DNA of 64,000 nucleotides from assembly GCF_943590815.1 (NCBI RefSeq), contig NZ_CALSBS010000009.1, forward strand, positions 62,001-126,000, read 5' to 3'. This stretch comes from Pseudocitrobacter vendiensis (GTDB lineage: Bacteria; Pseudomonadota; Gammaproteobacteria; Enterobacterales; Enterobacteriaceae). Made by a program: the position numbers and the translations under genes. Below are positions 34,986 to 44,436 of this stretch, one piece after another. Numbering within the stretch: the first letter of the stretch is position 1; every line of letters starts with the position of its first letter. The notes beneath the pieces are model-generated. The model was not told the origin of the DNA. It did no database searches and worked only from the letters and a program-made list of their open reading frames with translations.

Positions 34986-36756
34986 TTTTGGTCAACTGTG
35001 GCCGACATTAAAAAGATTGCTGGCCTACGGCTCACCGTGGCGCAAACCGCTCTCCATTGCTGTGGTGATGTTATGGGTGGCGGCTGCGGCGGAAGTCTCC
35101 GGGCCGGTTCTGATAAGTTACTTCATTGATAACATGGTGGCGAAACACACGCTGCCAGTGGGCACCGTTGCGGGTCTGGCGGCGGCGTATATCGGCCTGC
35201 AACTGCTGGCAGCGACGTTGCACTATAACCAATCACTGCTGTTCAATCGCGCGGCGGTTGGCGTGGTACAACAGTTGCGAAGTGACGTGATGGACGCCGC
35301 GCTGCGCCAGCCACTGAGCGAATTTGACACACAACCCGTCGGGCAACTGATTTCCCGCGTAACGAACGACACGGAAGTGATCCGCGATCTCTACGTCACC
35401 GTCGTGGCGACGGTGCTGCGCAGTGCTGCGCTGATTGGCGCGATGCTGGTGGCGATGTTCAGCCTCGACTGGCGCATGGCGCTGGTGGCGGTTTGCATTT
35501 TCCCGGCGGTGCTGACCGTCATGGTGATTTACCAACGCTACAGTACGCCTATCGTGCGCCGTGTGCGGACATATCTGGCGGATATTAATGACGGTTTTAA
35601 CGAAGTGATCAACGGCATGAGCGTTATCCAGCAGTTCCGTCAGCAGGCGCGTTTTGGCGAACGCATCGGCGAGCATAGCCGTCAGCACTATCTGGCGCGT
35701 ATGCAAACCCTGCGTCTTGATGGCTTCCTGCTGCGTCCGCTGCTCAGCCTTTTCTCTACGTTGATCCTGTGCGGTTTGTTGATGCTGTTTGGTTTTACTT
35801 CGGTTGGCACCATTGAAGTGGGCGTGCTGTACGCATTTATCAGCTACCTGGGGCGTCTCAATGAACCGCTGATTGAACTCACCACCCAGCAGTCAATGCT
35901 GCAACAGGCGGTGGTGGCCGGGGAGCGCGTATTCGAACTGATGGACAGGCCGCGTCAGACCTACGGCGACGATGCGCGCCCGCTGGAAAACGGCGACATC
36001 GAGATTGATAACGTCTCCTTTGCTTACCGCGATGATCGTATGGTGTTGCAGGATATCTCGCTCTCAATTCCCTCGCGCAGTTTTGTGGCGCTGGTAGGGC
36101 ATACGGGCAGCGGGAAAAGCACGCTTGCCAGTTTGCTGATGGGCTATTACCCGCCGAATGCAGGTGAAATCCGCCTGGGTGGTCGCCCGCTTGGCAGTTT
36201 AAATCATCAGGTCCTACGCCAGGGCGTCGCCATGGTGCAGCAGGACCCGGTTGTCCTGGCCGACTCTTTCTTCGCGAACGTCACGCTGGGCCGTGATATC
36301 AGCGAAGCGCAGGTATGGCAGGCGCTGGAAACGGTGCAACTGGCGGAACTGGCGCGTGGGCTGAGCGATGGTATTTATACACCGCTCGGCGAGCAGGGCA
36401 ATAATCTCTCCGTTGGGCAAAAACAGTTACTGGCTCTGGCGCGCGTGCTGGTTGATACCCCGCAGGTGTTGATTCTGGATGAAGCCACCGCCAATATCGA
36501 CTCCGGCACCGAACAGGCTATTCAGCAGGCGCTGGCCGCCGTGCGTGAACACACCACCCTGGTAGTGATTGCGCATCGACTCTCCACCATCGTTGATGCT
36601 GACACCATAATGGTGCTGCATCGCGGGCAGGCGGTGGAGCAGGGCTCGCACCAGCAACTGCTGGAAGCCAAAGGCCGTTACTGGCAGATGTACCAGCTTC
36701 AATTGGCCGGGGAAGAGCTTGCCGCCAGTGCGCAGGATGAAACGCTGACCGCCTGA
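34978..36756 (+). CDS. mdlB: MdlB, heterodimeric ABC exporter subunit
   Basis: MdlB is the partner half-transporter, with 592 residues, six membrane segments and an ATPase domain with Walker [10 protein letters not shown], signature LSVGQKQL and Walker [12 protein letters not shown]. It keeps the catalytic glutamate that MdlA lacks. The 8-nt overlap with mdlA implies coupled, stoichiometric synthesis. The physiological substrate is unknown. Confidence 0.96.
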   Translation: MRNFGQLWPTLKRLLAYGSPWRKPLSIAVVMLWVAAAAEVSGPVLISYFIDNMVAKHTLPVGTVAGLAAAYIGLQLLAATLHYNQSLLFNRAAVGVVQQLRSDVMDAALRQPLSEFDTQPVGQLISRVTNDTEVIRDLYVTVVATVLRSAALIGAMLVAMFSLDWRMALVAVCIFPAVLTVMVIYQRYSTPIVRRVRTYLADINDGFNEVINGMSVIQQFRQQARFGERIGEHSRQHYLARMQTLRLDGFLLRPLLSLFSTLILCGLLMLFGFTSVGTIEVGVLYAFISYLGRLNEPLIELTTQQSMLQQAVVAGERVFELMDRPRQTYGDDARPLENGDIEIDNVSFAYRDDRMVLQDISLSIPSRSFVALVGHTGSGKSTLASLLMGYYPPNAGEIRLGGRPLGSLNHQVLRQGVAMVQQDPVVLADSFFANVTLGRDISEAQVWQALETVQLAELARGLSDGIYTPLGEQGNNLSVGQKQLLALARVLVDTPQVLILDEATANIDSGTEQAIQQALAAVREHTTLVVIAHRLSTIVDADTIMVLHRGQAVEQGSHQQLLEAKGRYWQMYQLQLAGEELAASAQDETLTA

Positions 36757-36786
36757 TGCACTTTTTTTAAGCAATTTGCTAACAGA

Positions 36787-36835
36787 CGCACCAGCGCGTG
36801 CAATTCAACCACGCATCATGCACTCGCATGGTGCG
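36787..36835 (+). promoter_or_regulatory. Two candidate NtrC enhancer sites of glnK
   Basis: CGCACCAGCGCGTGCAA at 36787 and TGCACTCGCATGGTGCG at 36819 both fit the NtrC pattern of GCAC and GTGC half sites about 7 bp apart. They lie about 85-130 bp upstream of the sigma-54 promoter. Confidence 0.75.
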
Positions 36836-36919
36836 TTTTTGTTTCATTTCCAGTTCATGCATGTGCACCGCCACGAGCCTGACGCCGTTAATCGCCAATT
36901 CCCTCTCAGTTTTCATTTC

Positions 36920-36936
36920 TGGCACGCCCCTTGCTT
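36920..36936 (+). promoter_or_regulatory. Sigma-54 promoter of glnK-amtB
   Basis: TGGCACGCCCCTTGCTT is a near-perfect match to the sigma-54 consensus (TGGCAC, 5 bp, TTGCT). It lies 53 bp before the glnK start. Confidence 0.92.
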
Positions 36937-36988
36937 TATCTACTTCGTGTAGCAGCAGCCATTACCGAATTCTGACTGGAGGGGATCT

Positions 36989-37327
36989 ATGAAGCTGGTT
37001 ACCGTGGTAATCAAACCATTCAAACTCGAAGACGTCCGCGAAGCGCTGTCTTCAATTGGTATTCAGGGACTGACCGTGACGGAAGTGAAGGGCTTCGGTC
37101 GTCAGAAGGGGCATGCCGAGCTGTATCGCGGCGCGGAGTACAGCGTGAACTTCCTGCCTAAAGTGAAGATTGACGTCGCGATTGCCGACGACCAGCTTGA
37201 TGAAGTCGTGGATGTGGTGAGCAAGGCGGCATACACCGGAAAAATTGGCGACGGTAAAATTTTCGTCGCCGAGCTGCAACGTGTGATTCGTATTCGTACC
37301 GGCGAAGCCGACGAAGCGGCACTGTAA
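36989..37327 (+). CDS. glnK: GlnK, PII nitrogen-regulatory protein
   Basis: GlnK is a trimeric PII signal protein that binds ATP, ADP and 2-oxoglutarate and plugs AmtB when ammonium is high. It has 112 residues with the uridylylation site Y51 at the tip of the T-loop (ELYRGAEYSVNFLPK). It is the first gene of an NtrC/sigma-54 operon with amtB. Confidence 0.98.
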   Translation: MKLVTVVIKPFKLEDVREALSSIGIQGLTVTEVKGFGRQKGHAELYRGAEYSVNFLPKVKIDVAIADDQLDEVVDVVSKAAYTGKIGDGKIFVAELQRVIRIRTGEADEAAL

Positions 37328-37358
37328 TTCCTGGCGCACAGTGATAGGGATCGAGAAA

Positions 37359-38645
37359 ATGAAAATAGCAAAATTGAAAACCGGTTTGGCGGCTCTGGCG
37401 CTGTTACCGGGCCTGGCGATGGCGGCTCCGGCGACGATCGATAAAGCCGATAACGCCTTTATGATGATTTGTACCGCGCTGGTGCTGTTTATGACCATTC
37501 CGGGAATTGCCCTGTTTTATGGCGGCCTGATTCGTGGGAAAAACGTGCTTTCTATGTTGACGCAGGTGGCGGTGACGTTCGCGCTGGTCTGCGTGCTGTG
37601 GGTGGTTTACGGCTATACGCTGGCCTTCGGTACCGGCGGTAGCTTCTTCGGTAATTTTGACTGGGTGATGCTGAAAGGTATTGCATTGACCGCGCCGATG
37701 GGCACGTTCTATCAGTATATTCATGTTGCCTTCCAGGGCTCGTTCGCCTGCATCACCGTAGGCCTGATTGTCGGCGCGCTGGCAGAACGTATTCGTTTTT
37801 CAGCGGTGCTGATTTTCGTGGTTATCTGGCTGACGCTCTCCTATATTCCGATTGCGCACATGGTGTGGGGCGGCGGTTTGTTGGGCTCGCACGGCGCGCT
37901 GGACTTCGCAGGCGGTACGGTGGTTCATATTAACGCGGCGGTTGCGGGTCTCGTTGGGGCCTACCTGATTGGTAAACGCGTCGGTTTTGGCAAAGAAGCG
38001 TTTAAACCGCATAACCTGCCGATGGTGTTTATCGGGACTGCCATCCTTTACTTCGGCTGGTTTGGCTTCAACGCCGGTTCAGCGAGCGCGGCGAACGAAA
38101 TTGCCGGTCTGGCTTTCGTGAACACCGTTGTGGCAACCGCGGCAGCGATTCTGGGCTGGGTCTTCGGTGAGTGGGCACTGCGTGGTAAACCGTCTCTGCT
38201 GGGCGCGTGTTCCGGGGCGATTGCGGGCCTGGTTGGTATTACCCCCGCGTGTGGCTTTATCGGTGTCGGCGGTGCGTTGATCCTCGGTATCGTGGCGGGT
38301 CTGGCAGGGCTGTGGGGCGTCACTATCCTGAAACGCTGGTTGCGTGTGGATGATCCTTGCGATGTCTTCGGCGTTCACGGCGTGTGTGGCATTGTAGGCT
38401 GTATCCTGACCGGTATCTTCGCCTCTACCTCCTTTGGCGGTGTAGGTTACGCGGAAGGCGTCACAATGGGTCATCAGGTGCTGGTACAGCTGGAAAGCAT
38501 CGCCATCACCATTGTCTGGTCGGGCATTGTGGCCTTCGTTGGCTACAAAGTAGCAGACCTGACCGTTGGCCTGCGTGTTCCGGAAGAGCAGGAGCGCGAA
38601 GGGCTGGACGTCAACAGTCACGGCGAAAACGCGTATAACGCCTAA
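37359..38645 (+). CDS. amtB: AmtB ammonium channel
   Basis: AmtB is a trimeric inner-membrane ammonium channel. The start at 37359 gives 428 residues with a cleavable signal peptide ending at AMA, as in E. coli. The two pore histidines are seen in VVHINAAVAG and FGVHGVCG. GlnK, encoded 31 bp upstream, is its known partner. Confidence 0.98.
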   Translation: MKIAKLKTGLAALALLPGLAMAAPATIDKADNAFMMICTALVLFMTIPGIALFYGGLIRGKNVLSMLTQVAVTFALVCVLWVVYGYTLAFGTGGSFFGNFDWVMLKGIALTAPMGTFYQYIHVAFQGSFACITVGLIVGALAERIRFSAVLIFVVIWLTLSYIPIAHMVWGGGLLGSHGALDFAGGTVVHINAAVAGLVGAYLIGKRVGFGKEAFKPHNLPMVFIGTAILYFGWFGFNAGSASAANEIAGLAFVNTVVATAAAILGWVFGEWALRGKPSLLGACSGAIAGLVGITPACGFIGVGGALILGIVAGLAGLWGVTILKRWLRVDDPCDVFGVHGVCGIVGCILTGIFASTSFGGVGYAEGVTMGHQVLVQLESIAITIVWSGIVAFVGYKVADLTVGLRVPEEQEREGLDVNSHGENAYNA

Positions 38646-38658
38646 TCAGTTCTAACAA

Positions 38659-38684
38659 AAAAGCCTCCGCTTGCGGAGGCTTTT
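38659..38684. terminator. amtB-tesB terminator
   Basis: Arms AAAAGCCTCCGC and GCGGAGGCTTTT enclose a TT loop; it works for amtB on the plus strand and for tesB on the minus strand. Confidence 0.88.
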
Positions 38685-38700
38685 GCTTTCAGACGTAATC

Positions 38701-39561
38701 TTATCCGCGATTACGCATCACCCCTTCCTGTACCGTCGAGGCCACCAGTACACCCTCCTGCGAATAGAACTCGCCGCGCACAAAGCCACGCGCGCTGGAG
38801 GCTGACGTACTTTCCACGCTGTAGAGCAACCAGTCGTTCAGGTTAAACGGACGGTGGAACCACATGGAATGGTCAATCGTTGCGACCTGCATCCCTTTTT
38901 CCAGGAAACCGACACCGTGCGGCTGAAGTGCGACCGGCAGGAAGTTGAGATCGGAGGCGTAGCCCAGCAAATTCTGGTGTACACGTAAATCATCCGGCAC
39001 CGTCCCGTTTGCGCGTAACCACACCTGACGTTTTGGCTCAGCGACATGGCCCTTCAACGGGTTGTGGAACTCGACCGGGCGAATTTCCAGCGGGCGTTCG
39101 CAGAGGAATTTATCTTTCAGCACCTGCGGCAGCAGATGCTCCAGCGAACGGGCGATATCGGTTTCTGACGGCAGGCTCTCCGGCGCGGGCGCTTCGGGCA
39201 TGGTTTTCTGATGCTCGTAGCCCGGTTCGGGTGCCTGGAATGACGCAGTCATATAGAAAATCGGTTTACCGTTTTGAATCGCCGACACGCGGCGAGCGCT
39301 GAAGCTGTTACCATCGCGCAGTACTTCGACGTCATAGACAATCGGCTTCAGGCTGTCGCCAGGGCGCAGGAAGTAGCTGTGGAAGGAGTGAATCAGGCGC
39401 TCAACGGGAACCGTTTCTTTTGCGGCATAAAGAGCCTGACCCACAACCTGACCACCAAATACCTGACGCAGCCCCAAATCTTCGCTCTGTCCGCGGAATA
39501 ATCCTTCTTCGATTTTTTCCAGATTCAATAATGCCAGTAAGTTAGATAGCGCCTGACTCAT
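38701..39561 (-). CDS. tesB: TesB acyl-CoA thioesterase II
   Basis: TesB hydrolyses a broad range of acyl-CoA esters. The start MSQALSNLL at 39561 gives 286 residues, as in E. coli. The double hot-dog protein keeps the known catalytic residues D204, T228 and Q278. Confidence 0.96.
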   Translation of the reverse strand: MSQALSNLLALLNLEKIEEGLFRGQSEDLGLRQVFGGQVVGQALYAAKETVPVERLIHSFHSYFLRPGDSLKPIVYDVEVLRDGNSFSARRVSAIQNGKPIFYMTASFQAPEPGYEHQKTMPEAPAPESLPSETDIARSLEHLLPQVLKDKFLCERPLEIRPVEFHNPLKGHVAEPKRQVWLRANGTVPDDLRVHQNLLGYASDLNFLPVALQPHGVGFLEKGMQVATIDHSMWFHRPFNLNDWLLYSVESTSASSARGFVRGEFYSQEGVLVASTVQEGVMRNRG

Positions 39562-39777
39562 AGATTTCCTCAATAATTTTTATCATCGCCGCGGCGAGGG
39601 ATTAGCACAGTATAACGCAGTTTTGCAGCTGGTCCGATGGGTGCAAAAGTCTGAATAAAGGGCAGTTTGCAGGAAAAAAAAGGAGATCTGTGCCACACTT
39701 AACCCGTTATGACTGTCATGAATGGTCGCTCTGGCAGGAATAAATCCTGCGGATGCATGAGCGAAAAGGAGAACGCA

Positions 39778-40347
39778 ATGAAAATCGTGCCAATGTTAAG
39801 TGGAATAGCCATCGCCGTCGCTCTGTCTGCCTGTGCAGATAAGAGTGCAGATATTCAGACCCCTGCGCCGAATCCGAGCGCTGCGGGCGCGACGCAAGCG
39901 GCGATTCAGCAGCCGAGTGTCACGGGGACCGTGTGGATCCGTCAGAAAGTGGCGCTGCCACCGGATGCGGTGCTGACCGTTACCGTTTCTGATGCCTCGC
40001 TCGCCGATGCACCGTCCAAAGTTATTGCTCAGAAAGTGACGCGTACCGAAGGGAAACAGGCACCCTTTAGCTTTGTGCTGCCGTTCAACCCGAAGGACAT
40101 CCAGCCTAATGCCCGAATTCTGTTGAGCGCAGCCATTACGCTGAATGATAAGCTGATCTTTATTACTGACACCGTGCAGCCCATTATCAATCAGGGCGGC
40201 ACCAAAGCCGACCTGACACTGGTTCCGGTACAGCAGACAGCTGTGCCGATGCAGCAAAGCGGTGGAGCGGCTATGACCGTGCCATCAACGTCGCCGACCC
40301 AGGTTAACCCGTCGTCCTCGGACCCGGCGCCGACGCAAATCCCATAA
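39778..40347 (+). CDS. ybaY: YbaY lipoprotein
   Basis: This is a lipoprotein of 189 residues starting at 39778 after AAAAGGAGAA. The lipobox LSAC places the lipidated cysteine at 19. The mature part has the YbaY/YscW beta-sandwich domain (VTGTVWIRQKVALPPDAVL), related to chaperone-like pilotin and HslJ-type domains, and a long P/S/T-rich C-terminal tail. Function is not established. Confidence 0.94.
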   Translation: MKIVPMLSGIAIAVALSACADKSADIQTPAPNPSAAGATQAAIQQPSVTGTVWIRQKVALPPDAVLTVTVSDASLADAPSKVIAQKVTRTEGKQAPFSFVLPFNPKDIQPNARILLSAAITLNDKLIFITDTVQPIINQGGTKADLTLVPVQQTAVPMQQSGGAAMTVPSTSPTQVNPSSSDPAPTQIP

Positions 40348-40354
40348 GCCTTTC

Positions 40355-40382
40355 AATGCCCTCCTCGTGAGGGCATTTTTTT
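40355..40382 (+). terminator. ybaY terminator
   Basis: Arms AATGCCCTC and GAGGGCATT are followed by a T tract that runs into the stop of the convergent atl gene. Confidence 0.88.
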
Positions 40383-40692
40383 AGTAGATCCAGCGATACT
40401 TCTGCAAATCAATCTTCCCGCCGCCTGATACCTGCACGCCCTCGGCGAGCAGCGCCTGACGCTGACGCTGTAAATCAGGGCCGGTAAGGGAAATTGTGCC
40501 ATGACGATTCACCACCCGATGCCAGGGCAAAGTCGAGCCTTCCGGCAGTCGCTTTAATACGCCGCCAACCTGCCTTGCTGCGCGCGGCGAACCCGCCAGA
40601 CGCGCTACATCACCGTAGGTGGTGACAAAGCCTTCGGGGATCGAGGCGACAATTTGCCAGACTCGCTGGGGAAAGGAATCGAATGCGTCCAT
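40381..40692 (-). CDS. atl: Alkyltransferase-like protein
   Basis: Atl (YbaZ) binds O6-alkylguanine in DNA and flags it for nucleotide excision repair without removing the alkyl group. The usual alkyltransferase active site PCHRV is PWHRV here, so the acceptor cysteine is replaced by tryptophan, the mark of Atl proteins. With 103 residues it is shorter at the N-terminus than the E. coli annotation (129), but the domain is complete. Confidence 0.94.
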   Translation of the reverse strand: MDAFDSFPQRVWQIVASIPEGFVTTYGDVARLAGSPRAARQVGGVLKRLPEGSTLPWHRVVNRHGTISLTGPDLQRQRQALLAEGVQVSGGGKIDLQKYRWIY

Positions 40693-40850
40693 AGTCAGTT
40701 CCTGATAAACCAGCGTTCAGCATAATCAGCATCCTGCGTGCTGTGAAGGGGCGATTGCGCAAGAATCCAGCAGGTAAGCGCAGATGGCTTGCAATTGCAT
40801 GAGGCAGCAGGGATAATGCGCCAGCGCGTTAGGTAACTAACGCTCTCAAT

Positions 40851-40964
40851 GGGGGCTCTGTTGGTTCTCCCGCAACGCTACTCTGTTCACCAGGTCAGGT
40901 CCGGAAGGAAGCAGCCAGGGCAGATGACGCGTGTGCCGGGATGTAGCTGGCAGGGCCCCCACCC
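40851..40964 (+). ncRNA. ffs: 4.5S RNA of the signal recognition particle
   Basis: The 114-nt sequence starts GGGGGCTCTGTTGG and ends GGGCCCCCACCC, so the two ends pair to close the long hairpin. The conserved Ffh-binding region CAGGTCAGGTCCGGAAGGA with the GGAA tetraloop lies mid-gene. It differs from E. coli 4.5S RNA at only a few bases. The last 21 nt belong to the 22-bp repeat at the left end of the integrated element, so the element targets the 3' end of ffs and leaves the RNA complete. Confidence 0.98.
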
Positions 40965-40965
40965 A
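40944..40965 (+). repeat. attL core: 22-bp direct repeat of the ffs 3' end
   Basis: The sequence begins TAGCTGGCAGGG and ends CCCCCACCCA. The identical 22 bp recur at 54914-54935. The integrase gene starts 98 bp inside. This is the usual layout of an element integrated by a tyrosine recombinase into the 3' end of an RNA gene. Confidence 0.92.
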
Positions 40966-41009
40966 TTTGAGCTAAGTGCATGATATCCATCATGTAACCC
41001 TCTGTTTTC

Positions 41010-41048
41010 GTGCATTGAAACAGCGGTGATACAACTTTCGTGTATCAC
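41010..41048. promoter_or_regulatory. Candidate integrase arm sites, left end
   Basis: GTGCATTGAAA at 41010 and GGTGATACAA at 41025 recur inside the right end at 54878 and 54845. An inverted copy, TGTATCAC, at 41041 forms an 8-bp-arm hairpin with the second motif just before the integrase start. Such repeats inside both ends are typical of integrase arm-type sites; the hairpin could also autoregulate int. Confidence 0.55.
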
Positions 41049-41063
41049 TTAGGACGCTAATCA

Positions 41064-42152
41064 ATGTCGCATCTTATGCTTTCCCGTCACGGGATCTGGT
41101 ACTACCGTAGGGTCTACCTGACACCTCGGAAACGCCGTGAAATTCGAATTTCTCTTCGTACACGTTCCAAACGTGAAGCCTTGCTCCGTGTGGAGAAATA
41201 TCTCACCTCACAACCTTTCCACTGCGTTCCGCAGTCCATCCCGGCACACACTGCAACCCCGTCTGCTTCCTTCCAACAACCACAACAGAAGAAGGCATTC
41301 AAGAGCCTGAAGGGTGAGCTTGATAAGTACACCAAAGCTAAAACGGGATCTGTTGGTGAACGGGAAATACTAACGATCAACAGGTGCGTAAATGCATATC
41401 TGAATTCAACAAAAGAGCCTTTCAGCAAAAGAAGCGCGGCAGCGTTTGTCGATGGTCTTGAAGGTTCAGCATCCACCAGAAACCGTTACATTAAAAAGAA
41501 TTCGGCGTTTTTCAAATGGCTTGCGACTCGTACTGATGAAGATATTCGAAACCCATTTGAAGGAATGGCAGTGAAGGAAACTACATCACCAATGGATCGC
41601 CGTCCTGCGTACACACTCAACGATCTGAAACGATTGCACATTGCATTACATGGCGTGAAGGATTGGAAGCGGTGGATCATCTTAATTGGTCGCTATTCGG
41701 GGATGAGGCAGAATGAGATTTGCCAGCTTTACCACAATGACGTGATGAAAGTTGACGGGGTTTGGTGTTTCCGTGTTGATAACTTGAATCCGAATCAGAC
41801 GCTCAAAACCGACAGTTCACGGCGGTTCGTTCCGATTCATTCTCAATTGCTGACGCTTGGGTTACTTGATTTCATCAAAGAAAGAAAAGGACATCTGTTC
41901 CCTGAGCTTACCTTGCACCTTGGTAGCTATGGTCACTATTTCAGCCGCTGGTTTACGAGGTTCAGGGGTAAGCATGGTTTGCCTGAGTATCATTCATTGC
42001 GCCATTATGCCGCCACAACATTTAAGCAGCATGGCTTCCCTGAGCAGTTCGCCTCCCAAGTGCTCGGACACTCGAACGCAACAATTACATACAATCGATA
42101 CGGGAAGGGCATTGAAGTCTCGCGGTTGGTTGAATTGGTGGAATATCTATGA
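41064..42152 (+). CDS. int: Tyrosine-type site-specific integrase of the element
   Basis: This protein of 362 residues catalyses integration and excision. The N-terminal part (1-60) looks like an arm-binding domain, 85-165 is the core-binding SAM-like domain, and 180-350 is catalytic. The active-site residues are visible: R215 (GRYSGMRQNE), K248, H310-x-x-R313 (HSLRHYA), H336 (LGHSN) and the nucleophile probably Y346. The gene lies immediately inside attL, reading away from ffs, the usual place for an integrase. It is intact, so mobility is possible. Confidence 0.93.
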   Translation: MSHLMLSRHGIWYYRRVYLTPRKRREIRISLRTRSKREALLRVEKYLTSQPFHCVPQSIPAHTATPSASFQQPQQKKAFKSLKGELDKYTKAKTGSVGEREILTINRCVNAYLNSTKEPFSKRSAAAFVDGLEGSASTRNRYIKKNSAFFKWLATRTDEDIRNPFEGMAVKETTSPMDRRPAYTLNDLKRLHIALHGVKDWKRWIILIGRYSGMRQNEICQLYHNDVMKVDGVWCFRVDNLNPNQTLKTDSSRRFVPIHSQLLTLGLLDFIKERKGHLFPELTLHLGSYGHYFSRWFTRFRGKHGLPEYHSLRHYAATTFKQHGFPEQFASQVLGHSNATITYNRYGKGIEVSRLVELVEYL

Positions 42153-42220
42153 TGGTTGCTTTTGTCTATAGCTTGGTGGCTAAATGCTTTGGTTATTTCG
42201 GGATAACAACAGGATAGGAA

Positions 42221-42661
42221 ATGGATCTCAGCGGATACAGTTTCAAACAGCAACTATCAGAACTTCTTTTACCGACAAAAGAATTCATTGCTACCGTCAA
42301 TCCGGCATACCTGAATTCTGGTGGTGTGTACATCCTACGTAGTTTTAACGATACAGGGCAAGCACTCACCATACCGCGAGTATTAGATGATGATCGGGAC
42401 GGAATTTTGTACATAGGCATGGCCAAACTGTTCTGCCACCGTACTGGTGATCTGGCTCGTTCATTTAGTTCTCATTATCGGCAGAGTAAGCATCAGACCG
42501 GAATGCGTTACTGGAGTGATGAACGATATCAGCAGCGTTATCCGTATGAACATCTCAAAATGTTCATGTGGGTGAGTGATACTCCCGCGATATTGGAGCA
42601 ATCATTCTTTCAGAGCTACCTTGCGAAATTTGGAGAGACTCCACCACTGAACAGAATTTGA
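42221..42661 (+). CDS. GIY-YIG nuclease-like protein
   Basis: This small protein has 146 residues. GVYIL at 35-39 and LYIGMA at 63-68 form the two strands of a GIY-YIG domain, with an arginine soon after and a glutamate in the LEQSFFQSYL helix near 130, matching the catalytic layout. No extra DNA-binding domain is evident. GIY-YIG enzymes cut DNA and include homing, repair and restriction nucleases. In a mobile element it may attack competing phage DNA or act in recombination; the specific role is unknown. It lies 68 bp after int. Confidence 0.7.
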   Translation: MDLSGYSFKQQLSELLLPTKEFIATVNPAYLNSGGVYILRSFNDTGQALTIPRVLDDDRDGILYIGMAKLFCHRTGDLARSFSSHYRQSKHQTGMRYWSDERYQQRYPYEHLKMFMWVSDTPAILEQSFFQSYLAKFGETPPLNRI

Positions 42662-42693
42662 GAGTAATGATCTCGAAGAGGATGTGAACATAC

Positions 42694-43380
42694 ATGATGC
42701 ACAAAGGAGCCTACAGTCACGGAAAGCAGCGCGGTGGGGCTGATAACTGGCGGTCACCATTCGGTCTATTCCGTAATCTGAACCGAGAATTCACCTTTAC
42801 TGTAGATGCAGCCGCTAGCGGTGAAAATGCGTTATGTGAGCGATTCTGGACGGAAGAGCAGGACGCTCTGCGACAGGACTGGTCTCAGGAGTTAGCAATC
42901 TATGTTAACCCGCCATATTCACAGATCCCCGCATTTCTGGAACATGCGCACAAAGCAGGTGTGACTGTCTACCTAATACCTGTACGAACACAGGCGCGGT
43001 GGTGGCTACGTTATGTTCTCATGAACCCTCATACTCACGAGATTCGTTATCTCTCACGTAATGTTCGTTTCAATGCAGCGGTGGGAACAACGCAGAAGCG
43101 GCTCAATAACCGCTCTCCGATGGCGTGTTGTTTGATTATTTTTAGAAACACACCACGCAAAGGAGAAATCCGGCAGACCGTTAACTGTGCTGATACTGGT
43201 TTGCTGCTACACGTTATTAACCGTGGAAGTGTTCCCGGCAGACCAACGGCCTACAATGCGGAAGTGTTGGATCAGGTGATTGACCTCTACGAACGTAAAA
43301 GGCAAAAGCCAAAGGAGATAGCCGAGCGGCTCAAAATCCCTTTACGGACGGTTCAACGGATAGTCCAGAGATTAAACTGA
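42694..43380 (+). CDS. Phage-type DNA N6-adenine methyltransferase with C-terminal helix-turn-helix
   Basis: This protein has 228 residues. The first 160 match the phage Dam-like methyltransferase family: NWRSPFGLFRNLN, then FTVDAAAS and the catalytic motif NPPY at 72-75. The C-terminal segment (about 190-228, KPKEIAERLKIPLRTVQRIVQR) is a helix-turn-helix, suggesting an added DNA-binding or regulatory role. Such enzymes methylate adenines, often to evade restriction. Two adjacent ATG codons (42694, 42697) are possible starts. It lies 32 bp after the GIY-YIG gene. Confidence 0.82.
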   Translation: MMHKGAYSHGKQRGGADNWRSPFGLFRNLNREFTFTVDAAASGENALCERFWTEEQDALRQDWSQELAIYVNPPYSQIPAFLEHAHKAGVTVYLIPVRTQARWWLRYVLMNPHTHEIRYLSRNVRFNAAVGTTQKRLNNRSPMACCLIIFRNTPRKGEIRQTVNCADTGLLLHVINRGSVPGRPTAYNAEVLDQVIDLYERKRQKPKEIAERLKIPLRTVQRIVQRLN

Positions 43381-43436
43381 ATGCGCCATTATCCCGGTAC
43401 ATTATGGCGTGAATGGTATGTTTTTTATTAGTTTTT

Positions 43437-43646
43437 TTACTCAGAATCTTCCGTGTTGAACGTTTTCACACTGGCACATTTACGACTTTGTATGATGGTG
43501 AAATTATAAATACTGCTCGAGTAAACACAGAGATTTTTACCGTCATGTGTTTTCTCTGTACTACTCAATTGCATAGTAATCCTTCCAGCATGGGCCGCCA
43601 GCGGTAGGAGCGTCAGCACACACAACAATGTAAACAGTCTCTTCAT
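43437..43646 (-). CDS. Small exported protein of unknown function
   Basis: This protein has 69 residues with a clear signal peptide, MKRLFTLLCVLTLLPLAAHA, leaving a mature peptide of about 49 residues containing two cysteines. AAGGAGAAGG lies just before the ATG, a strong ribosome site that supports reality. It sits downstream of the small recombinase gene on the same strand. No family was recognised. It could act in the periplasm, for example on phage entry or the envelope. Confidence 0.7.
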   Translation of the reverse strand: MKRLFTLLCVLTLLPLAAHAGRITMQLSSTEKTHDGKNLCVYSSSIYNFTIIQSRKCASVKTFNTEDSE

Positions 43647-43707
43647 TACCTTCTCCTTAAATGTTCAGCACCTGAGGTGTTTACCTCTGGTGAAGTGCTT
43701 CGAACCG

Positions 43708-44262
43708 TTAAATGTTCAACTCGTAGTAGGTCTGGTTAACCTCGTCCTGAGTGATATCTAGGTACGTCATCGTGACCGCTGGGCTGCTATGGTTCAGCAT
43801 CTTACTGATAGTCTCAATTGGTGTTCCTGCTTCCCACAAGGCACGGCCCCGGCACTTACGGGCGCTGTGGCTGCTGATGTTCTTCTCTGTGACCATTTGC
43901 CCGGCCTCACTGAATGCACGGCTTGCCGCTTCTCTCGTTATGGCCTTGGCTGGCTGATTCTTCACTCGGTTAGACTTTGACTGGAACAGAAACACGTCTG
44001 TCGGGTATGCAGCACGGCGGCGGCTGATAATCTCCCGCGCGCGGTTGTTAATCGGGAATACCTTCAGCTTACCTGTTTTCTTCTCCTTTATAGTAACCAC
44101 GTTCCCGGCGACATCATCAAAGGTGAGCGCCAGCAGGTCACTGATGCGTAATGCCAGATTCAGGTTGAGCGCCCAGGCGTCAGCAAAGGTTTCATTGCGA
44201 CGGCGTAGGACAGCCTCGATCTGACGGGCCTCTTCAGGTGTCGGTGCGTTTGTTCTTGCCAT
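43708..44262 (-). CDS. Second tyrosine recombinase, catalytic domain only
   Basis: This protein has 184 residues and lacks the arm- and core-binding domains, like FimB and FimE and some phage recombinases. Catalytic residues are R39 (LALRISDLL), a lysine in the EKKTGK turn, H132-x-x-R135 (HSARK), H158 (LNHSS) and Y167 (TYLDI). The set is complete, so activity is expected. It is transcribed opposite to the integrase. It may resolve dimers, invert a segment or help excision; no inverted target was identified by eye. The gap before it (44280-44345) holds several GATCA repeats that may be operators. Confidence 0.88.
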   Translation of the reverse strand: MARTNAPTPEEARQIEAVLRRRNETFADAWALNLNLALRISDLLALTFDDVAGNVVTIKEKKTGKLKVFPINNRAREIISRRRAAYPTDVFLFQSKSNRVKNQPAKAITREAASRAFSEAGQMVTEKNISSHSARKCRGRALWEAGTPIETISKMLNHSSPAVTMTYLDITQDEVNQTYYELNI

Positions 44263-44436
44263 TTCATTATCTCCCTTTGGTTAAGTTATGAAGTATATAA
44301 TTGATCATAACTAGATCATTATCAAGGTATTTTTAGATCACAAAATGAATTTAGAGGAGGGTTGATGCTCATATCTTATACATCCCAGCATTAGAGGTGT
44401 ATTATTGTCTTCAGACACAGATTTTGAGGTAAATTG

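Noticed and set aside
33222..36756. Antibiotic resistance determinant
   Set aside because: MdlAB are core enterobacterial ABC exporter genes with no established clinical resistance role; their names alone do not justify the claim.
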